A DNA stretch of 64,000 nucleotides from Kutzneria sp044547355 (GTDB lineage: Bacteria; Actinomycetota; Actinomycetes; Mycobacteriales; Pseudonocardiaceae): contig NZ_JBIUAG010000002.1 of the NCBI RefSeq assembly GCF_044547355.1, positions 62,001-126,000 of the forward strand. The letters are read 5' to 3'. The notes below the pieces were generated by a model. It did no database searches and was not told where the DNA came from. It saw only the letters and a list, made by a program, of their open reading frames with translations. Made by a program: the position numbers and the translations under genes. Positions 40,228 to 48,109 of the stretch are shown here, piece by piece (the first letter of the stretch is position 1; each line of letters starts with the position of its first letter).

Positions 40228-40629
40228 TTACTCGGCGATGTCGCAGTCCTGCTCAATGCGCTCGAAGATGTCGGCGTCGGTTTCCTGCTGCCATGCGGGC
40301 AGGTCGGTCCACTCGGCGACGTAGGACGGTTTGGGGTCGGGGATGCGCTGGTAGATCTGCCCGGTCCAGCAGGCGGCGACGAACTGCCCCTTCTGCGTGC
40401 GGCTGAGCTTGGCGGCGTTGCCGTCGGTGGCGTGGAGGAACGCGCGGACCTGCTCGTAGACGGTACCGGCGGCGGCGCGCTCCCAGTCCGGCGTGTCGGC
40501 CCACGGGGTGATGTAGCCGGCCTTGGGCTCACCGGGGAAGTGCTTGGTGACCCCGGCGATCCACGCCTCTCGGAACACCTGTCCACCCTCGATCTGCTGG
40601 TCCTGCACCACGTTCCTCCCTGTAGTCAT
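40228..40629 (-). CDS. uncharacterised protein with an internal duplication, in XRE cluster
   Basis: 133 residues. No known family is recognised. Two halves repeat: KAGYITPWADTPDWERAAAG then VYEQVRAF (about residues 36-63) and KPSYVAEWTDLPAWQQETDA then IFERIEQD (about 99-127), sharing K..Y...W.D.P.W and a helix F/YEQI. An N-terminal segment includes GVTKHFPGEP. The chain is acidic at its C-terminus, with no signal or membrane segment. It starts by a four-base overlap with the stop of the XRE regulator gene, so it is translated with it. The role is unknown; tight coupling suggests a partner of the regulator. Confidence 0.7.
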   Translation of the reverse strand: MTTGRNVVQDQQIEGGQVFREAWIAGVTKHFPGEPKAGYITPWADTPDWERAAAGTVYEQVRAFLHATDGNAAKLSRTQKGQFVAACWTGQIYQRIPDPKPSYVAEWTDLPAWQQETDADIFERIEQDCDIAE

Positions 40630-41873
40630 CGGGCAGCCGATGCCCCGACCAGGCCGTTGATGTCGGAGTTGAGCCGGGCGATCTGCTTGTTGGCCAGCAA
40701 CGGCGCCAGCTGGGGCTGCAACCCGCGCAGCTTGCTGGTGATTACGCCGGACTTGGTCGCGCGGGCCTGTGCGAGCACGGGAGCTGCGTGGACGAGCACC
40801 TGGTCGGGGTCGCGGCGCTGGGCGCCGATCGTGGCCAGGTCGGTCAGCACGCTGGCACGTCGCCGGGTGGACAGGTCCTGACGCAAGGCGTCGGTCAGCG
40901 CGGCCTCGGCCAGATCCAGGCGGCCAAGCGTGGCGTAGCAGGTGCCGCGTTCCTCAGCCAGCCGGGAGCCGTCGAAGCGCAGCCACCCGCCGTTGTGCAT
41001 CGGCCCGTGCAACTCCAGCACGCCCTCCGCTCGGCCCAGAGCCCGCTGGCAGTCGGCGAGCTTGCCCTGGCCGGCGAAGGTCTCGGCCTGCACGACCGCG
41101 ACCCAGTAGCGGGTCGACAGCTGGGAATCACCCCGGCGGGCAAGCCCGGCGGCGGCCTCCAGCATCGGCGCGGCGTCGGTGAACTTGCGCTCGTAGACGG
41201 AGATGAACGCGTGCCGGGTCAACGCGCACGCCCACTGGTCGAACGCTGCGGCTTTCTCGCTGGCCTCGGCGGCCAGGGTGTAGCAGTGGGCGGCGGCGGT
41301 GTAGTCGCTGGCGTCGAAATGGATCTCTCCGGCCAGCTGGAACAGGTCTCCGGCCAGGGCGCACAGCCGTCGTCGGGTGGCAGGCCCGTGCCGTTGGGAC
41401 AGGCTGGCGGTCAGCATCCGCAGCTGCTCGCAGACCACGGCCCGCATCGTGGCCTTGGCGGAGGTCAGCGCGAACGTCTGCCACAGATGGCTGTTGAGCC
41501 GCACGTAGCCGGCCACCTCGTCGGTGTCGGCGAGGTCGTCCTCGACCGCTGGCAGAGCCAGCAGGGCACCGGCCAGGCTGATCATGCGGAGCAGATCACG
41601 ACGGTACAGGGCCATGTCGTCATTCTCCGCGAGGTCGGGCCAGCCGGTGGCGGCCGGTCGGTCGTCGTCGGCCTCGGCGATCATGTCCCCGAGTTCGGTC
41701 CGAGTGATCTCCAACAGCTTCGCCAGTCGCGGCCGCAACCACAAGGCCGGAGCGGTCTCCCCGCTGTCCCAACGTCCGACTGTCGAGCGCTCCACGCCCA
41801 GCGACGCGGCGATGTCCTCCTGGGACAGGCCCAGGTCACGGCGACGCGTGATCAGTCTGCGTCGGGCTGCCAT
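40626..41873 (-). CDS. XRE family regulator with TPR-like C-terminal domain
   Basis: 415 residues from the ATG at 41873 (GGGAGG five bases upstream). The N-terminal helix-turn-helix is clear: RRDLGLSQEDIAASLGVERS then TVGRWDSGETAP. From about residue 110 the chain is all-helical, with tetratricopeptide-like repeats (AAAHCYTLAAEASEKAAAFD, GRLDLAEAALTDALRQDLST), the layout of actinobacterial regulators that sense a peptide or partner protein through the repeat domain. It is divergent from the DUF4254 gene and probably controls that operon through the inverted repeat at 41942-41959. Confidence 0.88.
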   Translation of the reverse strand: MAARRRLITRRRDLGLSQEDIAASLGVERSTVGRWDSGETAPALWLRPRLAKLLEITRTELGDMIAEADDDRPAATGWPDLAENDDMALYRRDLLRMISLAGALLALPAVEDDLADTDEVAGYVRLNSHLWQTFALTSAKATMRAVVCEQLRMLTASLSQRHGPATRRRLCALAGDLFQLAGEIHFDASDYTAAAHCYTLAAEASEKAAAFDQWACALTRHAFISVYERKFTDAAPMLEAAAGLARRGDSQLSTRYWVAVVQAETFAGQGKLADCQRALGRAEGVLELHGPMHNGGWLRFDGSRLAEERGTCYATLGRLDLAEAALTDALRQDLSTRRRASVLTDLATIGAQRRDPDQVLVHAAPVLAQARATKSGVITSKLRGLQPQLAPLLANKQIARLNSDINGLVGASAAR

Positions 41874-41941
41874 CGAGCCTCCCGCCACGGCGTCCGACCC
41901 GGGGGTCACCCGATCGGATCGCCGCTGGTCAGAGCGGTGGA

Positions 41942-41959
41942 TGCGGCACAGATGCCGCA
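41942..41959. promoter_or_regulatory. inverted repeat in the XRE/DUF4254 divergent region
   Basis: TGCGGCA-CAGA-TGCCGCA, a perfect 7-4-7 inverted repeat in the 183-base divergent gap. It is a candidate operator for the XRE regulator; a further TGCCGC lies a few bases downstream. Confidence 0.5.
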
Positions 41960-42056
41960 CTCCTGCCGCGTGTCCGCTGTGGTTCCGGTACGCCGCTCGC
42001 GGTTGTGTAACCGACAGCGACGTGACGCGACTCTCACAGTAACGGAGGCAGCGGCG

Positions 42057-42647
42057 ATGACCAGTACGAACACCCCTCTGGCCGCACCGGCCAATGATCA
42101 TCAGCCGAGTCCGGTGCAGGATCCCGACCGCGCCGTTGTGGCCGCCGAGGTCCCCCGCCCCTCGGCGATCATCCGGACCTGCACCATCACCCCGGTCGAC
42201 GGCCACCGGCACCCGGTCCTCGCCGCCGCGGCCGGTTTGGCCGCCCAGCACCGGCAGCGTGCCGAAGCACGCCAGGTGACAAGCGACCCTGCGGCCGACG
42301 ACCACGTGCTGGCCGCTGCGGCCCGCGCGGTCGCCGCCGTCGACACCGGCCGCGCGGTGCTCATCGACCGCATCGACCAGTGGGCGCACGCGGCGCTGCC
42401 GGCGAACCGGAAGGCGCCGGTGCACACCGAGTCCCTCGGTGGGCTGGTCGACCGACTGACCGGCGCGTGGACGCAGTGGAACCTGGTCAAGGACCGCGAC
42501 GACCCGGCCGGCGTCGACCTCGCCTCGGCCCTGCTCAACCACGTCAGCGAGTTGTCCATCGGCTACGACGACCTGATCGCCGACCTGCGCGGTGGCCGTC
42601 GTCGGCTGCCGCGCCACCAGAACCCAATCGCGCCGATCGCCGCCTGA
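42057..42647 (+). CDS. DUF4254 family protein
   Basis: 196 residues from the ATG at 42057 (GGAGG eight bases upstream). After a variable N-terminus, LAAQHRQRAEARQV then VLIDRIDQWAHAAL and HTESLGGLVDRLTGAWTQWN match the DUF4254 pattern (short helical protein with a conserved R..LI.RID and ..E..G...DRL). Function is unknown. It is the first gene of the plus-strand operon of small proteins and a methyltransferase facing the XRE regulator. Confidence 0.75.
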   Translation: MTSTNTPLAAPANDHQPSPVQDPDRAVVAAEVPRPSAIIRTCTITPVDGHRHPVLAAAAGLAAQHRQRAEARQVTSDPAADDHVLAAAARAVAAVDTGRAVLIDRIDQWAHAALPANRKAPVHTESLGGLVDRLTGAWTQWNLVKDRDDPAGVDLASALLNHVSELSIGYDDLIADLRGGRRRLPRHQNPIAPIAA

Positions 42648-42678
42648 TCCGGTGGGCTGGTTGCGGGAGGTCACCGCT

Positions 42679-42906
42679 GTGGTCGTGGCGATCGACAGCC
42701 CGGCGGGCCAGGTGGTCGAGGCGATCGAGCAGCTCTCCGCGCACCTGCCCGCGCCCGACCAGCCAGCCGTGTGCCCGCTGTGCTTGCAACAGACCTGGCC
42801 GTGCGACGGCTTCGACGCCGCTGCCCGACACATCCAGGCCGCCGGGATGCCCATCGGCTTCCTGGTCCCGCTGGACCTGCACCCCACGCTCTGGCCGACA
42901 CCGTGA
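42679..42906 (+). CDS. 75-residue Cys-containing protein
   Basis: Starts at the GTG at 42679, eight bases after GGGAGG. The chain is VVVAIDSPAGQVVEAIEQLS and so on, with a compact cysteine motif CPLCLQQTWPC near residues 36-46 that could hold a metal with a later His. No family is recognised. It sits 31 bases after the DUF4254 stop and 40 bases before the next frame, so it belongs to the operon. An in-frame GTG at 42652 is possible but has no ribosome site. Confidence 0.55.
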   Translation: MVVAIDSPAGQVVEAIEQLSAHLPAPDQPAVCPLCLQQTWPCDGFDAAARHIQAAGMPIGFLVPLDLHPTLWPTP

Positions 42907-42946
42907 CCACCTGGGACGTCGGCGACGCACCTGGCACCAAGGAGCC

Positions 42947-43295
42947 GTGATCCCTCACCCTGCCGCGTTGGCGCTTCCCACCGAGGTCTACCGGCGCCTG
43001 GACTACCAGGACACGCTGGCCACCGACGGCGACACCGCCTCCCGCGCCGCGCTGATCGACACCGAGATCCTCCGCCTCACCACAGCCTGGCGTGACCTGC
43101 TGGACCAGCACCACCCCGACACCCGAGGCCGGTGCCTACGGTGTTCCGGATGGCGCCGACGCCGCCGGTATCCGTGCTCGGTCTGGGCCACCGCCCATCG
43201 CCACCTGCTCACCGCAGACACCCCGACACGCGCCGAAGATTCCCGGCGCTCCGGCCGCCGGCCCGTTCGCCTCCTCCCCGTCGGCGGCCATCTAA
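42947..43295 (+). CDS. small Cys/Arg-rich protein, frame probably broken near 43221
   Basis: Reading from the GTG at 42947 gives VIPHPAALALPTEVYRRLDY and later RAALIDTEILRLTTAWRDLL, then a cysteine block GRCLRCSGWRRRRRYPCSVW and AHRHLLTADTP. Beyond that the same frame stays open through two other genes to 44560 and loses coding character. Shifting by one base at the CCCC run 43221-43224 gives a C-rich-third-position frame ending ASSPSAAI-stop at 43295. I therefore read the gene as ending there with a frameshift, either real or a sequencing error. Function unknown. Confidence 0.45.
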
Positions 43296-43403
43296 CCGGT
43301 GGGCGCCGCGTCGGCCACCCCGACACGACGCGGCGCCCACCGCACCCCGACGCCACGGGCGCCACCGGCGCCCGTGGCCACCGAAATCGAAGGGAGTACT
43401 GGC

Positions 43404-43856
43404 ATGACCGTTGCCGCAGTAGAACTTCGAGACCCCCGCACCTGTGTGTCCTCGGAGATGTGGGAGCGCGAGGTCCGCCTGATCATGCGCGACCACGACA
43501 TGGATCGGGAGCTGGCCGAACGGACCTTCGGCCAGACCGTGGCCTACCTGGTCACCTCGGCGGAGAACCCAAACATCGCGATGGGCCCGACGCCGGCGGT
43601 GGACAAGGGCGTGCACTCCGTCGTGCTCGACACGCCCCGCTACATCGACTTCAGCCATCGTCACGCGGGCACCTACCTGCACCACGTGCCGCACCTGCCC
43701 GAGGAACGCGCCAGCCAGCCCATGGTGCTCCAGCAGACCATCGCCGCCATCCGCGCGGCCGGGTTCGCGCTGGACACCGAGCTGTGGGGCGCGCTGGAGG
43801 TCGACTGCCACCAGTGCCACGCCTGCTGCGCGGACAGCCCCGGCGGCAAGAAGTAG
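43404..43856 (+). CDS. glycine-rich-domain-like protein with Cys-rich tail
   Basis: 150 residues from the ATG at 43404 (GGGAG nine bases upstream). The body resembles the core of glycine-rich-domain-containing proteins: MWEREVRLIMRDHDMDRELA, then PAVDKGVHSVVLDTPRYIDF and GTYLHHVPHLPEE. The C-terminus is different: DCHQCHACCADSPGGKK with four cysteines and two histidines in 13 residues. It could bind metal or serve as substrate for the adjacent methyltransferase or another modifying enzyme. The gene precedes the methyltransferase gene by 77 bases. Function is not known. Confidence 0.65.
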   Translation: MTVAAVELRDPRTCVSSEMWEREVRLIMRDHDMDRELAERTFGQTVAYLVTSAENPNIAMGPTPAVDKGVHSVVLDTPRYIDFSHRHAGTYLHHVPHLPEERASQPMVLQQTIAAIRAAGFALDTELWGALEVDCHQCHACCADSPGGKK

Positions 43857-43933
43857 TTCCGGCGCTACGATCGCTGGTCTCGTGCCGTTGCGGGCACGAG
43901 ACCAGCGGCACCACTGCTGAGAGGACACCCGAG

Positions 43934-44560
43934 GTGAGCGCCACCGAGGCGTGGGAACGCTACGCGAGCAACGCTCGACCCCGACGGTGGGTCAACACCG
44001 CCGGCGCGAGCACCTGGCTGAACTGGACCCAATACCCCGACCACGGCCCCAACGAGTCCGTGCTCGGCGAGCTGGCCGGTCGGCGGGTGCTGGAGCTGGG
44101 CTCGGGCACCGGCTCGAACCTCGCACACCTGGCCACGCTGGGCGCGATCTGCATCGGGGTGGACCTTGCTCCCAGCAGAACCGACACGGCCACCACGGAG
44201 TGGGGGCATCTGCCGGGCTTGGAGTTCGTCACCGCCGACGCCGTCACCTTCCTCACCGAGACCGACGAGACCTTCGACGTCGTGTACTCGATCTTCGGCG
44301 CGGTGTGGTTTACCGACCCGGCGATCCTGCTTCCCTTGGTACGCAAGCGGATGCGCCCCGGCGGTGTCTTCGGCTTCTCACACCTGCCCGCCACAGAGGC
44401 CGGCGTTACCTCCGGCCGTGCCGTCAGCAAGTGGAACTACCCCGCCCAGCAGTGGCAGCAGATGCTCACCACCGCGGGCTTCGCAGCCGACACCACCATC
44501 ATTCCCGCGCCGGCTGGCAACCCGGTCGGCACGTTGTTGGTACACGCATCTGCCCTGTGA
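43934..44560 (+). CDS. class I SAM-dependent methyltransferase
   Basis: 208 residues from the GTG at 43934. The Rossmann methyltransferase motif I is VLELGSGTGSNLAHLATLGA (near residue 50), followed by the acidic residue of motif II in CIGVDLAPS, DAVTFL of motif III, and VVYSIFGAVWFTDP / LPLVRKRMRPGGVFGFSH of motifs IV-V. N-terminal WERYASNARPRRWVNTAG is typical of small-molecule methyltransferases. Substrate unknown; a peptide, protein or metabolite of this cluster is possible. Last gene of the operon, convergent with comEC. Confidence 0.85.
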   Translation: MSATEAWERYASNARPRRWVNTAGASTWLNWTQYPDHGPNESVLGELAGRRVLELGSGTGSNLAHLATLGAICIGVDLAPSRTDTATTEWGHLPGLEFVTADAVTFLTETDETFDVVYSIFGAVWFTDPAILLPLVRKRMRPGGVFGFSHLPATEAGVTSGRAVSKWNYPAQQWQQMLTTAGFAADTTIIPAPAGNPVGTLLVHASAL

Positions 44561-44562
44561 GG

Positions 44563-44594
44563 CCTGCCTGTGCTGGGAGACCTGCCTGTGCTGG
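44563..44594 (+). repeat. 14-bp direct repeat between convergent genes
   Basis: CCTGCCTGTGCTGG occurs at 44563-44576 and 44581-44594, 18 bases apart, in the short gap between the methyltransferase and comEC stop codons. No hairpin was found. Confidence 0.7.
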
Positions 44595-44621
44595 TCCCGC
44601 AGCGGGGTTTACACGAAGGCG

Positions 44622-46919
44622 CTACCGGTGCGTGACGCGCTCGGATCCGCGCCGGGCGATCAGCGGGCCGTCACGGCTCGCGACGACCGCCACGTCACCG
44701 TCCTCATCGGTGCGCAACACCGTTGCTCCTTCCCGTTTCAGGGCGTCGACGATCATCGGACTGGGGTGCCCGAACGGGTTGCCGGCCCCGACACTGACCA
44801 TCGCCACCCGGGGGCGCACCCGCTCCAGGAAGCGCGGCAGCGAGTAGCGGCTGCCGTGGTGCGGCACCTTGAGCACGTCGGCGGACAGATCCTCGTTGTC
44901 CGCCAACAGGTTGGCCTGCCCCTCCAGCTCGATGTCGCCGGTGAGCAGGATCCGGCCGCCCGGTGTGTCGGCGCGCAGCACCAGCGACGCGTCGTTCACC
45001 GGGGTGCCGTCGGCGTTGGGCCCCAGATGGCGGGGCGCGTCCTTCGGCGCGATGACCGTCATGCTCACTCCCGGTAACTCGAATCGTTGCCCCGCAACGA
45101 TGTCCATCACCTTCACGCCCGCGTTCGCGGCCTGCCGCCGCACCTGGTCCCATGCCCACGCCGGCTCGTGCAGCGGGCCGACACCGACCACGCCGACCGG
45201 GTAGTCGCTGAGCACCGACGACAGGCCGCCGACATGGTCCGCGTGCAGGTGGCTGAGCACCACCAGCGGAATGCTGACCACCCCGAGCCGCCGCAGGCAG
45301 CCCACGATGGAGCTGAGATCCGGACCCGTGTCGATCACCACCACCCGGCCCGGATCGGACGTCGTCACCACATGCGCGTCGCCCTGCCCCACATCACAGC
45401 TCACCATCGCCCACCCTGTCGGCGGCCAGCCCGATCCGGCGAGCCGGGCCGGCATCAACACCACCACCGCACCGACCACGATCACCGCCACCACGGCCCG
45501 CAACCGTCGAGACCGCAGGACGGCCCAGCCGACCAGCAACACGGCCGTCAGCAGCGCCGCGCCGAGCAGTCCGCTCGGCCACCGCAGGCTCGCCATCGGC
45601 ATCGACGACGTGAAGCGGGCGACGTGGATGAGCCACCACGCCTCCGGGCTCGTCACCCGGACCAGCAACTCCCCCAGTCCCTGGTTGACCGGCACCGCCG
45701 CGGTCACCAGCACGCCGATCACCGTGGCCGGCGCGACCACCGGCTCGGCGACCAGGTTGGCGATCACCGCCACCACGCTGACCTCGCCGGACAGGCCGGC
45801 GACAACCGGTGCGGTGACGAGGTGAGCGGCCAGCGGCGCCGCCACCGCCTCGGCGATGCCCGGCGGTATTCCCTTGCCCCGCAACCAGATCGCCCAGCCT
45901 GGCGCGACCAGCACCAGGGCGCCGGTGGCCAACACCGACAGCGCGAAGCCGGCGTTCAGCCCGAGCGACGGGTCGATCGGGACCAACACCACCACCGACC
46001 AGGCCAGCGCCGGCAGCAGCGATCTCTCTCGGCCGAGCACCAGCGCCAGCAGGGCCAGGCCGCCCATCACGGCCGCTCGCAGCACACTCGGCTCCGGACC
46101 GGCGAGGATGACGAACCCGATCACCGCCAGGCCCGCGCCTGCGCCGGCGACCCGAGGTCCCATACCCAGCAACCGGATCGTGAACAGCACCGCTCCGGCG
46201 ACGATCGCCAGGTTCGCGCCGCTGACCGCGAGCAGGTGGGTCATGCCGGCGATCTTGAACTCGTCGGACACCCGCGGCGACAGCGTTGCGGTGTCGCCCA
46301 CGACCAGTCCCGGCACCAGGCCCGCTTGCTCGTCCGGCAGCACCGCCGACGCTTGCCGCAGTCCGCTGCGCAGCACCGCCGCAGCCTGTTGCCACACCGG
46401 GGCCGATGTCACCTCGGCCGGCGATCCGCGGGCCTGCACGACCGCGACCGTCAGGTCGCCGCCCCGGGCCGGGGCCGCCCGCCCGGTGACGGTGAGCCAC
46501 TGCCCCGGCAGCAGATCGGCCCAGTCCTTGGCCTGAGCCAACACGACCACGTCGCCGGCCGGCACAAGCACACGGTCCGCGCCGCCTTGACGGCTGCCGA
46601 ATCCCTGCGTGCGCAGAGGTCTCGGCCGTTCCGACACCTCGACCCGAAGCCTGACGATCGAACCCCGCTCGGCCTCGTGCCGCAACGGATGCGTCGCCGA
46701 GGCGTGAATCACCGTCGCGATCCAGCACGTGGCCAGCGAACCGAGCGCGATCACCAACACCGCGTGCGGACGCCACCGCAGTGAGCGGAAGGCGACCACC
46801 AGGGACGTCACCACGGCCAGGACACCGAGCAGCCAACTGAGCTGCCAGCCCCAGGCCAGGCCCACTGTCGCGACCGCCCACACCACCAGGGCGACCGGCA
46901 CCATCCGTGTGTCAGTCAT
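44622..46919 (-). CDS. comEC: ComEC/Rec2 DNA-uptake channel
   Basis: 765 residues. The N-terminal multi-pass region (VALVVWAVATVGLAWGWQLS and others) is followed by the competence domain (GMTHLLAVSGANLAIVAGAV) and a C-terminal metallo-beta-lactamase-like domain with VSCDVGQGDAHVV, LSHLHADHVGG and KVPHHGSRYSLP. The protein forms the channel for single-stranded DNA entry and may degrade the other strand. Starts eight bases inside the small membrane protein gene and is in the comEA operon. In relatives holA follows directly; here it does not. Confidence 0.95.
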   Translation of the reverse strand: MTDTRMVPVALVVWAVATVGLAWGWQLSWLLGVLAVVTSLVVAFRSLRWRPHAVLVIALGSLATCWIATVIHASATHPLRHEAERGSIVRLRVEVSERPRPLRTQGFGSRQGGADRVLVPAGDVVVLAQAKDWADLLPGQWLTVTGRAAPARGGDLTVAVVQARGSPAEVTSAPVWQQAAAVLRSGLRQASAVLPDEQAGLVPGLVVGDTATLSPRVSDEFKIAGMTHLLAVSGANLAIVAGAVLFTIRLLGMGPRVAGAGAGLAVIGFVILAGPEPSVLRAAVMGGLALLALVLGRERSLLPALAWSVVVLVPIDPSLGLNAGFALSVLATGALVLVAPGWAIWLRGKGIPPGIAEAVAAPLAAHLVTAPVVAGLSGEVSVVAVIANLVAEPVVAPATVIGVLVTAAVPVNQGLGELLVRVTSPEAWWLIHVARFTSSMPMASLRWPSGLLGAALLTAVLLVGWAVLRSRRLRAVVAVIVVGAVVVLMPARLAGSGWPPTGWAMVSCDVGQGDAHVVTTSDPGRVVVIDTGPDLSSIVGCLRRLGVVSIPLVVLSHLHADHVGGLSSVLSDYPVGVVGVGPLHEPAWAWDQVRRQAANAGVKVMDIVAGQRFELPGVSMTVIAPKDAPRHLGPNADGTPVNDASLVLRADTPGGRILLTGDIELEGQANLLADNEDLSADVLKVPHHGSRYSLPRFLERVRPRVAMVSVGAGNPFGHPSPMIVDALKREGATVLRTDEDGDVAVVASRDGPLIARRGSERVTHR

Positions 46920-47169
46920 CCGGCGGCCCCATTTCCTTGCCGGCGGGGAGGCGCATGCGCAGGAACGGCGGCGACCTCAGGTAGCGGACGACTTCGATCA
47001 CCGCCGCGACGCCCGCGACGACGAGCGCCCACCAGAACTCCTGCCCACAAACGAGAGCGACCGGAAGGGCCGCCACCGCGAGGCGTTGCCGGCAAGCCTT
47101 GGCAAACCGGGCCGCGTGCCCCATCCGGCTTCGTTCGGCCGCTTCCGCGTCGATCCGAGCATCGGTCAT
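46912..47169 (-). CDS. small membrane protein between comEA and comEC
   Basis: 85 residues, MTDARIDAEAAERSRMGHAA at the N-terminus, then two closely spaced hydrophobic segments (LAVAALPVALVCG, WWALVVAGVAAVIEVV) and a basic C-terminus. Overlaps comEA by four bases (ATGA) and comEC by eight, so it is translated within the operon. No family is recognised. Its placement suggests a part in the DNA-uptake machinery, but this is inference from context. Confidence 0.72.
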   Translation of the reverse strand: MTDARIDAEAAERSRMGHAARFAKACRQRLAVAALPVALVCGQEFWWALVVAGVAAVIEVVRYLRSPPFLRMRLPAGKEMGPPDD

Positions 47170-47912
47170 GTCTGCACCAAGTCCTTGAGACGGTCGAATC
47201 TGGTGGGGCCGATGCCGTCGACCTCGCGGAGCTGATCGACGGACTGGAAACGGCTGTTCTTGGCGCGCCACTGGAGAATGTGTTGCGCCATGGTGGGGCC
47301 GACGCCGGGCAGGGTCTCCAACTCGGCCTGGTTGGCTGTGTTGAGGTTGACCTTGCCGGGCGGCTGCTGGCCCGGCGCGGCCGCCGGTTGCGGCACCCCG
47401 ACGGCGATCTGCTCGCCGTCGGAAAGCTTGCGGGCCAGGTTGAGCTGAGTGAGGTCGGCGTCGGGCAGCGAACCGCCGGCGGCCTGTAGGGCGTCGGCGA
47501 CGCGGGCGCCGTCCGGCACCTGGACGAGGCCGGGTCGGGCGACCTTGCCGACGACACTGACGACGATCGGGCCGCCGGCGGGCGGCCCGGCTCTGCCCGC
47601 CCCCGCACTGTGCGCGGCGGTTGGGGAGGCGGGGGCGGGCAGCGCGGGTGGCTGTTCCAGCACGGGCCGGGTCAGCCACATGCCCAGGGCAGCGGCCAGC
47701 GCGGCGAGCACCGCCACGCCGGCGAGGGCGAGCACCGCCGTTCGGGGGCGGCGGACTCGGGCGCCTCCGGGCAGCCAGCGCTCGACCGACGGACCGGCCC
47801 GGTCCTCGGGCGGGTCCTGCGGTTCGGGCACGGCGCCGCCGAGCACTTCGGCCAGGCGCTTGCGCACCTGGGTCGTGTGGTTGGAGGCGCCGGGGCGCAG
47901 TCGATCGAGCAC
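47166..47912 (-). CDS. comEA: competence protein ComEA, DNA receptor
   Basis: 248 residues. A basic cytoplasmic N-terminus, one membrane span (residues about 58-77, VLALAGVAVLAALAAALGMW), an extracellular SLBB-like domain (VVSVVGKVARPGLVQVPDGA) and a C-terminal helix-hairpin-helix DNA-binding domain (VNLNTANQAELETLPGVGPT, QLREVDGIGPTRF). Binds double-stranded DNA outside the membrane and passes it to ComEC. The GTG start lacks a ribosome site and lies seven bases after a TAGCGT box. Confidence 0.95.
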   Translation of the reverse strand: MLDRLRPGASNHTTQVRKRLAEVLGGAVPEPQDPPEDRAGPSVERWLPGGARVRRPRTAVLALAGVAVLAALAAALGMWLTRPVLEQPPALPAPASPTAAHSAGAGRAGPPAGGPIVVSVVGKVARPGLVQVPDGARVADALQAAGGSLPDADLTQLNLARKLSDGEQIAVGVPQPAAAPGQQPPGKVNLNTANQAELETLPGVGPTMAQHILQWRAKNSRFQSVDQLREVDGIGPTRFDRLKDLVQT

Positions 47913-47919
47913 GCCGTCG

Positions 47920-47925
47920 ACGCTA
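47920..47925 (-). promoter_or_regulatory. -10 box TAGCGT of the comEA operon
   Basis: Minus-strand TAGCGT ends seven bases before the GTG at 47912. Confidence 0.5.
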
Positions 47926-48109
47926 GGGCGCGGGGGCCGGTCGAGGAGGCGCGTGAAGATCGAGATGTGGACAACTCGGGGGCTGTGGACAACTGCCCTG
48001 GAGGCGATCTTGGGGGCTGCGGGCCGGTGGGACGATGGTGGGTTCGGCTCGGCGCGCGAGGGGACATCGCGCGGTGTCGGAGCCAGGCCGGTAAGTCAGG
48101 CCATCTGGG

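Noticed and set aside
42380..44560. A single 726-codon plus-strand gene from 42380 to 44560.
   Set aside because: Three smaller genes with their own ribosome sites lie within it in other frames, and only the methyltransferase end has coding character in this frame.
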